Notes under the pieces: model-generated
The model's input: only the letters and a program-made list of their open reading frames with translations
Told to the model about the DNA's origin: nothing
Databases searched by the model: none
Program-made: the position numbers and the translations under genes
Assembly (NCBI RefSeq): GCF_000165425.1
Contig: NW_001799133.1
Location: 186,001 to 250,000, forward strand
DNA: 64,000 bases
From: Paramecium tetraurelia
Lineage: Eukaryota > Ciliophora > Oligohymenophorea > Peniculida > Parameciidae
Direction: 5' to 3'
Part shown: positions 25,666 through 38,217 of the stretch, piece after piece
Position numbering within the stretch: position 1 is the first letter of the stretch
How the letters are laid out: every line of letters begins with the position of its first letter

Positions 25666-27260
25666 TCATTAAGATATCCATTTTTATTTATTATAATACT
25701 TGTATGATTATTGAAGATTCCAAATAAATTGGTTATTTAAGCTGTTTTCATCTAAACCAATATCGTCATCATAATTATCCTTTATAGCTTAAACCAATTT
25801 GCTAGGAGACTTTTCAATTATTTCATATGTTATTCCTCTTATATTTGATGAGTTAGATGATTAATTGAGATTCTATCTTAAATGAGATCCTTTAGATTTT
25901 AAATTGCTAATATGTAATTCTAAGAGTATTGATAATTCCGAAAAAGTTATCCTGCGAATAGGATCTTTTTCAAGCATTCTTTATACCATTCTTTAAGCAG
26001 AGGAAGAGATATTTTTCCATTCATCCAATTAAAATCTGATCTAACATTATTTATTTCTTTCTAGTAGCACTTTTATAATAAGATACTAATTCTACCTTCA
26101 TAATTAGTACTTCTAAATGGAAAATTTCCGCAAAGTAAAATATAAAATAAAATTCCTAAACTGAATATTTCGCAATTCTCTGTGTAGGGAGCCAAATCAA
26201 ATAGTTCTGGTGCAATATATCCTGGTGTTCCTTATTTATTTATTAGTTAGTTCTTATTTATTTTCTCGGCAAACCCAAAATCAATTATTTTTACTAATAT
26301 TGGATTAAATTGAGCAATTAAAATATTATCCAATTTTATGTCCCTGTGCACATAGCCGCATCAATAAATTATATTATATATAATACCTATGTATTTCTTT
26401 TAACCCTAAAATGATTTAATGACAAATCTCGCTTGACATCAATTCATGAATTTCATTTTATTTAATCAAATTTGATAATGTTCCTCCTTAAATGTACTCT
26501 AAAATTAAAATTACAACGTCTTCTAATTAAATCACTTCATACAGTTCCACAATGAATTCTGACTTTGCCATTTTTAAAATTTAGCACTCAGATATCACAA
26601 AATCCTATATAATAATAAAAATTACTCTCATTTAATTGCCTAGAATCTTCTATTATAAAGATTAAGAATAAATTTTTGCTGCAAACTTTTTATTTCTTGA
26701 TTCTTCTGGTATCAATTGAGAGACCAAAAAGACAGAACTAAAAGCACCTTAATCTATTGGTTCCAGGATTTTATAAAATCCTTCAAAATTCTAAGAAACC
26801 GAAAATTGTGCTAATTTCTTATACCAATTTATTGTGCATGTTCTATACTTAAAATAAATAAATAATAATACTGATTTTCTGGATTCCAGATATATAATTA
26901 ACAATTTTAATATTTTTAAACGCGAATGGCAACAATTTTTTATTGATTATGATCCTCTTCATTAGTTAATTCAATTTTTTTTATAAAAGTTTAAAGATTC
27001 AATTGTATTTTACCTTTTATTTTAGAATCCTAGTACATTAATGTTCCAGATTTTAGTAATAAATAGGTGTATTTTTTGGGTACAGATTTATTTTTTCCAA
27101 TTCTCATTAGGTTGTCTTTTATGATTATTAAGTTTGCATCTACCTTCTGGTCTATTTTTTTCTCCCAAAATGTATTATTACGTGATTGTCCATATTTAAA
27201 GATAGGCCAATCAATATTATCTATTTTTTCAATTTGGAGAAAATTTTTAGTTTTTAACAT
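25666..27260 (-). CDS. PH-domain serine/threonine protein kinase
   Basis: The N-terminus carries a pleckstrin-homology-like domain: NLMRIGKNKSVPKKYTYLLL, then LMYQDSK, IWNPENQ and, after a 29-nt intron, TINWYKKLAQF, the Trp helix ending PH folds. The kinase domain follows directly: LEPIDQGAFSSVFLV, KFAAKIYS, the catalytic loop VHRDIKLDNIL, IIDFGFAEKI, GTPGYIAPELF and CEIFSLGILFYILLCGNFPF. It resembles CAMK-group kinases. A 34-nt stretch that could be read as an intron at the start of the kinase would remove the PH join; I prefer the reading that keeps it. Membrane recruitment through phosphoinositides is inferred. Its stop codon is 13 bp from that of the convergent TBC gene. Confidence 0.8.
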
Positions 27261-27273
27261 AATAAATAATTAA

Positions 27274-29113
27274 ATGAGAGTACGCTTACAATCAGAATTA
27301 GTAAAAGATCAAATTATGCCAGCCTTAGAGACTTTAAGGAAATCGACTAAATTTTTCTCTCCTTTCACTTAAAAATAATTGATTTTGTTTTAGGAGTACT
27401 TCAGATTTTTAAGTTTCAAAGAGAAAACATAAATTACAAGAAGAGGGGAGCCAGTAGATTTTCTTGGATTTATTTTGAAAGGATAGGTACATGGCTTTGT
27501 AGAGAATCAGCATAAAATAACATTGGCAGAAGGGGATTGTTTAGGTCATATGGCTTGTATGAAATTAGCAGGGTATCAAATAAATTCTTATATTTAAGAT
27601 GTGAAGTTTAGCAAATTGACTATTTTGCAAAAGAAGATGGATATATAGCAATAATAAGATTGGATGATTTAAGAACTTTATAGAAACGTGATTCAGAGTT
27701 CTCAACCTTTATTTATAAACAAATTTCACTTTTTACATTGAATTCAGTCTCATAATAATATTTAGGTTAAGAATATTAGAGTATTCCTGAGTAAACAATA
27801 GTTGAAACAACAACTAAAAAAATAATGTTTATGTTAGATTAATTAGGTGTTAAACCAGATCCTGAGCCTAATAAAAAAAAAAAAGAAAAATAAATAATGG
27901 AAGAACCAAGAAATCTTAGATTCTTTTGGAATCAATTAGAATAAAGAGATAAGCGTGCTTTTGTCTAAAATTGCACTTTGATTGAAACAAAAACTTAAGA
28001 GCTCTTAGTCAGAGCTCATTAAGCATCAAATGTTTTTTATATAGTTTTAGATGGTGAATTAATTGAATTTCAATAGAATTAGCCATCTGTTATATTCAAA
28101 CAAGGAGATACCATAGGATTAAAGCAATTTCTGATTAATGCAAATTAAGAAAACAATATAATTTCTAGAATGAAATGCTTATTATTAAGAATAACAAAAT
28201 CAAATTTAGATGATATAGCAACTGTTTCAGGACAAAGTGTTTGTTCAATTATAACTATGTTAACAAGATTTGAAGCCTAGAAACTTAAGGAATTATTTGA
28301 AAAATAATTCAAAGATGAATAACAAGGATTATAAAGAAAGGTGGTGGCTTTAGTAGATGAATTATCTCATACATTTAAATCGGTGAGTAAAAAAGATTAA
28401 TAAAGCGCGTCCTAATTGATGAATAATTTTTTTGAAATTGATGTGAACAAAATGAAATAGGATGATAAAAGTGCAGCATCGCAATTAGAAAAATAAATAA
28501 TTGCTCCATTATACTTGTTAGATGTATATAAAGATCTGGTTGCAAAAAGATATTATTAGCCAAACGAAGTTAAGGATAGGAAGGATCCTATGTTTGAAAG
28601 TGGATTAAGTATATTTATCAGAGACAAGCTAAGTGAGTAAAGGACATAAGCCTAAAAAAAAAAGGAGGAATTGAAAAAAGCTCGTAAATTGGGGAAAACT
28701 ATTAAGGAAGAAGATGATGATATAGAAATACACATGGATCCAAATTAATTGGTATTAGAAGAACTTAATAATGATTATTATAAGATCGTAGATGAAAGAG
28801 ATAAATTTTAAGAATATACTTACTTATTGGAATAGCAAATAAAATAAATGAAGGATGAATTTAAGGAGATGAAAGAAGAGCATTAACGGATGTAAACTCA
28901 AATTAGAAAGAATGAAATGCATAAGGAATTATTAACCTTGGATTTAGCTTCATAATTGTTGCAGCCAACTGATAGAACAACCAAAAAGAAACATACATTA
29001 TATGATAATGTAAATTATAAATCCTATTAGTATCCAACAGTATTTGGTACAAGTTCAAGAAAACAAAAAATTCAAAAAAACTGTTCAAGTGGCAGAGAAA
29101 GTGTTAACAATGA
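27274..29113 (+). CDS. Double cyclic nucleotide-binding domain protein
   Basis: Two cNMP-binding folds are seen. The first (residues about 25-150) has FLGFILKGQVHGFVEN and LAEGDCLGHMACMKLAGCEV, joined by a 26-nt intron. The second has NCTLIETKTQELLVRAHQ, FYIVLDGELIEF and FKQGDTIGLKQFL. The C-terminal half is coiled coil (KDEFKEMKEEHQRM). Neither phosphate-binding cassette shows a full FGE...RxA motif, so nucleotide binding may be weak or lost. No kinase or channel domain accompanies them. A 20-nt intron near the 3' end, GTATTTGG...TTCAAG, restores the final frame, ending FKWQRKCQQ. The start codon is 13 bp from that of the PH kinase. Confidence 0.8.
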
Positions 29114-29252
29114 GTTAATTGCATAAATTGTAATCTTGATCTTCTAACGATTATCAATATTTATATTTCTTTAATAAATGGGCCATTTATTTTTCTATAT
29201 TATGCTTAGAATTTTTCAATTAGAAAAAATATATTATTTTTTATTTTTATTT

Positions 29253-30510
29253 ATGTAGTAAAGCGAACCATTAAAGCTTGATGAGAACGATGATTAAGAA
29301 TTTATCAACTTGTAAAATACTCATTAAACAGGCGAAGAATCACAAAACAAACTCAAATCTAATTTATTGAAATTGTAAAAAATATATTAAGAATGCAAAT
29401 GCCCATCATGTTAATTATTATTTGAAGAGCCTATAACTATAGTTTGTGGTCATACTTTCTGTAGGGAATGTATTATTCGATCAGTTAATCTAAAACCCTA
29501 ATGTCCAGAATGCTTGTATTTATAAAATTAATAAATTAGATATCCTATTACAAATATTATCAATAACATTCAAGAAAACTTTTTAGTTAAATCAGTTGTA
29601 AAAGAAATTAATGAATTATTTATTGCATAATAATAAAAAAAAGTTAAACCTCGACTTTTTGATCAAATTATTGCTAAGCGAATTTAAGAGAATATTATAA
29701 AACAATATTTGATTTTTGAAACTAACTCTTTAATTATTCCCTACACTATTTAAAATGTGAAACTCCATATAAACTAATTCAAAGATTTAAATGAAGACTA
29801 AATATATAAAATCTTAAAAAGAGACTCTTTAATATTACTGACATATCCTAATAAAAACCAATCAATTTAAGAAGTAAATTTATGATTAATTCTTGTAGAC
29901 TGCTACTTTGGTTATTGTTATAAAGGCTGTAATAAATTCTAAAATGATTGATTTAAATGTTCACGTTTAATAGTAAATGAGAGTATTACAAATCAAATAA
30001 GAAACATCTCATATAGAAAAAGAGATCACATTAAATATTGCAAAGGTTTAAGAAATCAAAGAGGAGCCAATAATTTTCAATTTCTAAACTGATTAATAGA
30101 TTAAATATTTAATTGATACTGTAAGTTAGTAATTGGCTTATCATTTACCTGAAAATATTGACTCATATACTAATAAATATTTGAAAGATTTTTTCCATAA
30201 ACTTCAATTATTTGAAATACTTAGGAGTAATATATTAAGGAATGAGAAAGCCTTAAAACATATTAGTTATGTTATCCCCTCTATATTACATTTAACAGAT
30301 CAAGAGAGAACTAGAATTTTCAATTCCAATAATAGCATTGAGAGACTGATTCAAATTACCAAAATATTGGAAAGATTTTAATATATTACAAACCCATTAA
30401 TGGTTTTCAAAATTCCAGGCGACAAGGAAAGAATTAATTACTAAGCTGAATTTCTAATAATTATTGTATTATTGATTCTTGCATTTTATTACAGAGTCAT
30501 CGGATTCTGA
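29253..30510 (+). CDS. RING-finger protein with C-terminal membrane anchor (paralogue 1)
   Basis: A C3HC4 RING is near the N-terminus: CKCPSCQLLFEEPITIVC, GHTFCRECI and PQCPECLYLQ. Such domains recruit E2 enzymes for ubiquitin transfer. A 25-nt intron lies downstream. The middle is helical, and the C-terminus ends in a hydrophobic tail FLIIIVLLILAFYYRVIGF, predicting a membrane anchor with most of the protein on the cytosolic side. The following gene has the same tail layout (ERTRIFNSNNSIERL here, REKIQKTNNLIIRL there), so the two are tandem duplicates. A role as a membrane E3 ligase is inferred. Confidence 0.8.
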
Positions 30511-30546
30511 GGAGTTATTATTTGTTTAATTATAATAATAAATAAA

Positions 30547-32344
30547 ATGAATAATTAATTTGAGATTATAAAAAAGGTTTGGGCATCAAAGAAAATTTTG
30601 TCCTTTTTTAAATATCAAAGACTTGTGAATAAAAGGTTGAATGAGCTAATAAAAGAATAAGAACCAAAAATTCAAATTTTTCTTCAGTTACAAGAAAATA
30701 AAGAGTAATTAGGGAATTCAAATAAGTAATATACAAAAGTATCCACTAAAGCTTTAGAAGATGAAGTAAGCCTTCTGAAACCATTAATATTACTCAATAA
30801 TAGAAACATAATTAACAATTAGAAGTATTTACTAGATATTTTATCAATAATTCACTATTCTACAAATGACGACGAATCTACTTATGTAGAAAACACTTTA
30901 AAGAATCCAAGCAAAGTTAATGAGCAGAAATAAGTAGTATTTTTATCTAATTTTTAGTTATATAAAATACTAGAATTGGCTTTTGTAATTCTTTAAAATT
31001 CAATATAGGAAACAGTTTAATAATAAATTTTAATCGGGTTAGATTCCATATTAAAATCAATGATTAAATGTTCATCAAATAATCCTCAAATATTATTAAC
31101 CTTGAGATAATATTAAAAGTATAGTAGGATTATGCAATGCACAACTTCTTTTTAAGGAATAAACTCTTTCATAAAAGCTATAACATCCTTTGATTGCAAA
31201 TTAAAACTAGATTTGACACCAGATACAATTGAAAAAACTCTAACTAATGTATTACAACAATTAGATTGCGTAATTTGTTACAGCTCAATGACTAATCCTG
31301 TATCTATGAAATGTGGACATAGTTTTTGTAAAGCATGTATGGTTCAAGATTAGAGTAATAATTAAAAGAGATGTCCAATTTGTAGGTATTATTAATGAAA
31401 TATTTAGAATGGAATAGATGGATGAGATTTACTTAAGTGAAAACAATAAATTCTTAACAAAGTTGATTTAACTTAAAAATAGCTTCTAGAGTCAGTCAGA
31501 TATATGGTAAGGAGATGATACCTAAGCATAATATTATATTCACATAAAACCACAAAGAAAAGATGCTTATGAAAACAAAATTGTATTAAGAACAAAGTAA
31601 TCACTCAAATATTTAATTGAGGAAGAAGTTGAAATAGATACAATGAAATTTCGATCGCTCAGCACACATTAGTTTCAATAATTATTGCAGTAACACCTTA
31701 TTTTTATTCTTATCGATAAAAACGAAAATGCCTATTTGGTGAAAAATATATTGACACATATAAGAAAGAGCAAGGCTATAATTAAGGTTTAATATTAGGA
31801 TAAAATCCAAATTGCGCATTAATATTACTCTCACATTTTCCTTAATATTTAAAATGTAGAATATATATTTAACTGCTTATTTGCAACAGCGATTACTTTA
31901 GAAGATCAATATATAGATCTTAGTAAGATCGAAATTCTTAAGCAATTGGATAACTCGATAAGTAATATAAAAGAATTCTTTAATCAGGTTCTTCGAAATT
32001 AGTAGTAAGATTAAACTTATTAAACTATTCTTTCATTCTTAACAATAGTAGGATTTTGGAATTTATAGAATTCAGATATAATTAGCAATTATGATGAAAT
32101 GAAAAAATATTCATATCTGATTCCAAATATTTTAAGAATACCTGAAAAGGAAAGGGAGAAGATTTAGAAGACTAATAACTTAATAATAAGGTTGCAATTG
32201 ATTGAAGAAAGTCTAAACAGATTCAAATAATGCTCAAACTTATTAATGATAATTAGTATTCCAACACAGAATAAAGATTCTAACAGAAATATCATAATTT
32301 TTATTGTAGTATTTTTATTATTGTCATTTACCCTATAGTTGTGA
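30547..32344 (+). CDS. RING-finger protein with C-terminal membrane anchor (paralogue 2)
   Basis: A long helical N-terminal region (about 240 residues) precedes the RING: LDCVICYSSMTNPVSMKC, GHSFCKACM and KRCPICR, where a 22-nt intron follows. The C-terminal part matches that of the upstream gene in pattern, ending in a hydrophobic tail IIIFIVVFLLLSFTLQL. The N-terminal extension is absent from the shorter neighbour, which therefore may have lost it. The gene begins 36 bp after the stop of paralogue 1. Ubiquitin ligase activity at a membrane is inferred from the domain pair. Confidence 0.8.
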
Positions 32345-32387
32345 TTGTCATAAATTTATATCAAATATCAATTATAATTATTCAATT

Positions 32388-35300
32388 ATGAATCAATAAT
32401 CCCTTCATGTTCCTACAACCTAAAGTAGACAATCAATCACTTATTAAACTACCTCAGGAATAGCAACTAGTACTGAAAGGTAATTATTTATATCTAATTT
32501 AGACGTATAAGTGACAATATATAAAACGGAAGAAAAAGTGTCCTTTTTGAAGATAAGTATCTACTATTGAATATATAGACGATACGAGGAAATACTTCAA
32601 GATAATCGAAAGTTGAAAGAAGTGATTGAATAATTGGATAAGGATAATTAGCAATTAAAATAAATGTCAGGGGAGAGTTATAATCTTAAATAGAAATATA
32701 TGATTACTTAAGCAGAATTAGAGGCTGCATAATAGGAATTAGCAAAATTAAGAACTCAACTCTTGATGAGAAATTCTTAAGATGCCGAACAATCGACTCT
32801 CGTGACAAGATGCAAACAAGATGTATCTGCAATGACTCAACAATAAATCAAATATTAACAAGGTAATAACTTACTTAATTTCTAAGAAATATCATAGTTA
32901 AATGCTATGTTAGAATAATAGAAGAAATAGGTTGAAGAGTTTTTAAGATTAAAAAGTAAATATGAACAGGATATCCAAACATATAAAAGTAGGGCTTAGA
33001 CATTAGAAATGGAGATTAAGTAAGTGAAAGAACATAAGAACTCTTAAACTTAAAATGAAATTCTAAGATTGACTTAGGAAATTGCAAGATATCAATCTGA
33101 GGTATAGATTCGATCATCAGATAAAGAATTATATGAAAGAACAATACAGACATTAAATGAGAAAATGAAGGAGATGGATATGGACATTCAGATATTGATA
33201 TAAGCACATAATCAGAATCAGTTGAAACTGGAATCTGCTATGGCTGAATCAAGAAGTAATATGTAGTATCAAATTGATAAACTAAAATAAGAGATGATAT
33301 TCTATTAAACTTAATGTCGATAATGGTAGGAAAAATGTCAAACTGCTGAAATATAAAAGGAGGAAAGCGAAAGAAGAATTATTTAGATGGAGATCAGAAT
33401 AAATGAAACGAAAAAGTAAATTGAGTAATAGTAAAACGATAAAATATAAAGAGAAAGTTACCAAATTCATACTATTCAAAATGACCTCGAAGGTTGGAAG
33501 TAAAAGTACATTTCCTTAGAGATTAAAATGAAAGATTTTGAAAATTATAGAATGAAAATAATTGAATTGGAAGAATAATTGAATAATTTAAAAAATGATA
33601 ATTATTAAAAGTAAGAGGAAGTAGAAATCCTGATTTCAGAAATTAAATAATTACAAGAATAAAATTATGGATATCGCTTAAGCATAACTTAATTAGAGAA
33701 TCAAGCCAGAAACAGCATTGGAAGTGATAGATATAAATCTTAGATTAGAACTTTAGAAAACACTATTAATCAATTAAATCAACAGATAAATGCCTATAAA
33801 ATTGAAACTAAAGAACTTGAGCAATAAGTGATGTATCATTAGAACAAGGACACAAATGTTGATTATTTGGTCAGAGAAAAAGATGAAACAATTTCAAAGT
33901 TGTAATATAAATTGAATAATATGGAAAAAGAACTTCGGATTATTTTTGAAGAGTAACTTAAAATAGAATAATAAGATTGGGATAGACAAAAATAATAATA
34001 AATAGATAGTCAATTAATAAAGATAACCAAAAAATATGAATCTGAAATCTCCACTTTGAAGTAACATTTTTAGTCATTAGAAATAGAGAATCAATCATTA
34101 AACAACAAATATGAACGATTAAAGAAAGAAGGAGAAATTGGTTTCTAAAGATAATCAGAAAAAGAAAAAAGTAGAATCATTGAACTTGAAAGATAAATAA
34201 TTTAATTAGAGAATTAACTATCTTTTTAGAGAAAAGAATTTTCAATGAAAATTGAATAAGCTAATTAGTCTAATTTAAAGGAGTATTATGAAGCTTAACT
34301 TAAATAGATTAATGAAAAATTAATTAGGGAATAAAATTAGGTTTAATAATTGAATGATCATTTGATAATAGAATAAAAAAGTACTCTCGATTTAGAAAGA
34401 AGATACTCTAAAGAAATTAAAGATTTTAAATAATAATAGGAGAAGAGAATTGAATTTTAATAAACAACATAATATTAATTTGAATTAGATAATCATCTGA
34501 GAGACTTGGAAAAAATGAGAAAAGAATATAGAATAATTGAATAACAATATCAATAAATGGAAGTTCAGGTAAAATTATGGAAGGAAAAATTCTATGAAGA
34601 ATAATAAAAGCATCAAGAAATTAGGCAATAGTATATAGAAATTAGATCTTAAATTGAATCTAATACAATTATGAATACACATTCAGACTTTGATAAATAA
34701 AGAATTTAAGAGCTCGAAATGGAATTATTTTAACAATAGGAAGAGATTAGAATTAAAGAAAAAAAATATCAAGAGTTAATTACAACATACACTTTGTAAA
34801 TAGATAAGCAGAAATCTAATTTGGATGAGTTCAAGAGAATAAAACAATTAGAATATGAAATAGAATCATTTAAAAATAAATGTAGAGATTTAGACAGATA
34901 ATTAAAGGATAAGTAATTGGAATTTGATGCATTGCTCTAAAGAAAGTAGGAAGTCAAACTGTAAACTATTGAAGTTTCCTCATAATCTGAAAAATTTAAG
35001 ACTTAAGAATTAGAATCTTAAATAACATCCTTAAAATTGTAGTTGTAATAATTAAATAGTTCGAAGTAAGAGGTTATAAGAGAGACAATAAGAGAAACAG
35101 TTCAGATTCGAAGCGCAGAAGATATCAAGCTTATTGATTAACTAGAGGAAGAATTATAATTGTGGAAAACTAAATATTATGAGCTGGATAGAAGAAGAAA
35201 TTAAGTTGTTGTTGAAACAATTAAGGAGGTTTCATCTCTTGAAAGGGATAGATAAAAGATTTATTAATTAGAATGTTAGCTTCAATAATTAGCCTAAAAA

Positions 35301-37433
35301 AAATAAGAAGTAATTAGGGAATATGTAACAGAAAAAATAGAGGTTCCATTAGAGTCTGATTAAATAAGAATAAGGCAATTAGAAATTCAATTAAGTAACA
35401 TTCAAAGAGACTATTAAATGTTAAGTTTAAGAAAATAAGAAATTTTGAAGGAAACTATCACAGTTGAAGTTTCATCATAAGCTGATAAAAACCGCATCTA
35501 ATAGTTAGAAACGCAGTTAAGCTAATTATCATCCGAATTAATGGTCTTGAGACTGAAAAAATAAGAAGTAATCAAAGAGACAGTGATAGAAAAAGTAGAA
35601 GTCTCAATGGAATCAGATAAATTGAGAATTAATCAGTTACAGGAACAGTTAGAAAGATTACAGAGAGATTATTAAATTTTAAATAAGAAGAAACAAGAGG
35701 TAATAAAGGAGACAATCACAGTTGAGGTTTCATCTTAAGCTGATAAATTGAAAATTTAATAATTAGAATCATAAGTATCTTAATTAAGAACTGAGTTGCA
35801 AATAGTAACATAAAAAAAATTAGAAGTAATAAGGGAAGTAATTACAGAGAGAATAGAAGTTGCTTGTGAAGCTGATAAATATCGAATCGAATAACTAGAA
35901 TAATAATTATAGAATTTAAACAAGAGTTACGAGGTTCTCAGTAAAAAGAAGTAAGAAATAATTAAAGAGACAATAACAGTAGAAGTTCCTTCTTAATCAG
36001 ATAAATTTAAGATTTCATAGCTTGAGACATAGGTTTAATAATTAAGATAGGAAATTTAAATCCTAACTTTGAAGAAATAAGAAGTTATTAAAGAAGTAGT
36101 AATAGAGAGAGTAGAAGTTCCTTCTTCAGCAGATAAATTCAGAATTCAACAATTAGAATAACAATTAAATAACCTAAGATTGGAATTGTAGGTTGTAGTA
36201 TAGAAGAAATAAGAAGTTGTTAGAGAAGTAATTACTGAAAAAGTGGAAGTTAGTAAGGAAACTGATAGAAAAAGAATTTTAGAATTAGAGTCGGATTTAT
36301 TTAGATTATAATAAGACTACATTAATTTGAATAAAATTAAATCTGAAATAATTAAGGAGACTTTTACAATTGAGGTACCATCTTCTGTTGATTAATTTAG
36401 AATTTAATAATTGGAGATATAATTATAATAAGCAAAGAGTCAATTAGAATAATAGTTAAATTATTCATAACAAGAATATTTTGCGTTGAACTAAAAGATG
36501 TAAGAATAAATAAAAGAAACGATTACTGTTGAAGTACCATCTGAGTCTGATAAGTATAAAATAAGATAACTAGAATCTTAATTGCTATCCATTTAAGAAG
36601 AATTAAATGAAATTCAATTAGAAAATTAAAATTTACATTTCGAAATCAGTAGATTGGAATAAGAAAATAGACGACAAACTGATATTATTTAATAATTAGA
36701 ATCCTAAATAAGAAATCAATTTTCTATCAAGGATTTTTAAAGTTAATTATCTAATAAAGATAAATAGATTTTGTAATTATAGGACAGCATTTCAGGATTA
36801 CAAGCTACAATTAGGACTCTAAGAGGAGAAAATTAGACAATATCAGAATAAACAAATAGACAATAAGTATCTGCAAGGGAGTCATAAAAGTAATTTCTTA
36901 ATTATCGATAGCAGTTAAAAGTTTTTGGAGTTAGAGACAAGAATATAGGGACTTAATCAGGAAATCTCAAGACAGATTTTGATGAAGGATTAGATCTAAA
37001 TTCAATATGATGACTTAGTTCAGAGAGTAATCTAGAAATATGATATTTAGGCCACCAAGTATGAATAAGAGATAAATCTGTTGAGGAACTAATTATAGAA
37101 GAAAAGAAACACTTCAACATATGATGGACCTATAGTTTCTAAAACATTTGAAATTCATAAAATTGGAGAGGTTGCAAACAATGGAACAGGGTTAGTTTCA
37201 GGATTCAATTTAGAAGATACTTAGAAAATTAAATCAATAGTGAGTACATAATAACTAAAATCTGAAGTATCATTTTAATTATCAAACTTTTAGGAGTCAT
37301 AGTATACAATGAAATCAAACTCATTAGTATAGCCATTTAATCCTTTAAGAAGTGATGTATAGATTATTTATATTTGTAGTTAATTAAATCTAAGGCTTAA
37401 TTGAATCGAATGGAAGATAAGTTTTATAAATGA
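32388..37433 (+). CDS. Giant coiled-coil protein with internal 42/44-residue repeats
   Basis: About 1,650 residues, almost all predicted coiled coil, with very frequent Gln encoded by TAA/TAG. After a short Ser/Thr/Gln N-terminus and two introns (23 and 22 nt), long heptad regions follow. From about 35060 to 36580 at least ten repeats of KKQEVIKETITVEV..DK..IQQLE occur, alternating between 42 and 44 residues. The 3' part needs two more introns (22 and 23 nt) and ends LIKSKAQLNRMEDKFYK. It is a structural protein by composition, possibly a cortical or ciliary rootlet filament component. No enzymatic domain is visible. No other gene in the window contains this repeat. Confidence 0.85.
35060..36580 (+). 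repeat. Tandem coding repeat of 126/132 bp
   Basis: Units begin with (K/Q)KQEVIKE. Type A continues TITVEVSSQADK and is 42 residues long. Type B continues VITEKVEVxxEADK and is 44 residues long because of a two-residue insertion. Three successive B-A pairs are seen in the middle; towards the 3' end the order becomes B, B, A-like. Flanking units are more diverged. The nucleotide sequence is only partly conserved, so the repeats are old or under protein-level selection. Confidence 0.85.
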
Positions 37434-37465
37434 ATTTTTATATTATATACATTATATTTTTATAG

Positions 37466-38199
37466 TCATTTCCAAAAGATTTATCCTTTAAGTCCAATCT
37501 TTACACTTCCATTATCTTCTAATATAAAGGAGGAGACTCCGCAATAATCAATCCAATCATTATTATGGAACTTTTCAATCGTTAAACTCAAATCAACAAC
37601 TCCTTGATGTGTGACACAGATATTGATTGTATTAGTTTTATTTGGAAGTTTTGTCATTTGAGTTTTAAGTTCATGCATGAAAGCCTGAATTCTCTTGAAA
37701 CATAAATTATCATTCTCTGGAAAAACAGGTTAGGGTAGATTAGGATTTTTAATAAATCTTTCCTTTATAATTTAAACTCCATTTTAATACTCCTTTGTTA
37801 GGACTGGATGTTATTCAGTTCTAATATGTAGTTTATCAAGAATGTTTGAAGAAAAGTCGTATGTATACATTAATTCTCCAATTTCATCTTAAATATATAG
37901 CTTTGAATTATTAGGGATTTCCCTCATCAGATTAATGGAGGTTTAAATGCATCTAAGAAATGGTGAAGTCATAAAATTCTAAGGTATAAAACATCAGATA
38001 CGATTTATATGTCTTTAAGTTGAATTTGTTTTTGATTTGCATACTCTTATATTACTTTATTTAAATGGGCACCTGTCATTCTTGCTTATTTATCTCCTTT
38101 ATGGGTAAGGTTAGGATCAAATGATTTTTACATTCTTTTTCTCTCTTCAATATCATTTGTTTAATCAGCTCTCTCTCCATGTCGAACAAAAAATATCAT
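37466..38199 (-). CDS. Histidine phosphatase (phosphoglycerate mutase-like)
   Basis: The N-terminus MIFFVRHGERADQT carries the RHG catalytic motif of the histidine phosphatase superfamily. LTHKGDKQARMTGAHL follows as in the family. After a 23-nt intron comes MTSPFLRCIQTSINLM, with the second conserved Arg. The C-terminal half has CVTHQGVVDLSL, the second catalytic His. All four catalytic-pocket elements (R-H, R, H) are present. Length of about 236 aa fits small members of the family that remove phosphates from sugars, proteins or lipids; the substrate cannot be told. The gene lies 18 bp downstream of its paralogue. Confidence 0.88.
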
Positions 38200-38217
38200 A
38201 ATTAAATATTTTAATAA

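Noticed and set aside
29114-29252. cNMP and RING genes as one fused gene
   Set aside because: The frame happens to stay open between them, but a 20-nt intron near 29043 gives the upstream gene a proper stop at 29111-29113, and the RING gene has its own ATG.
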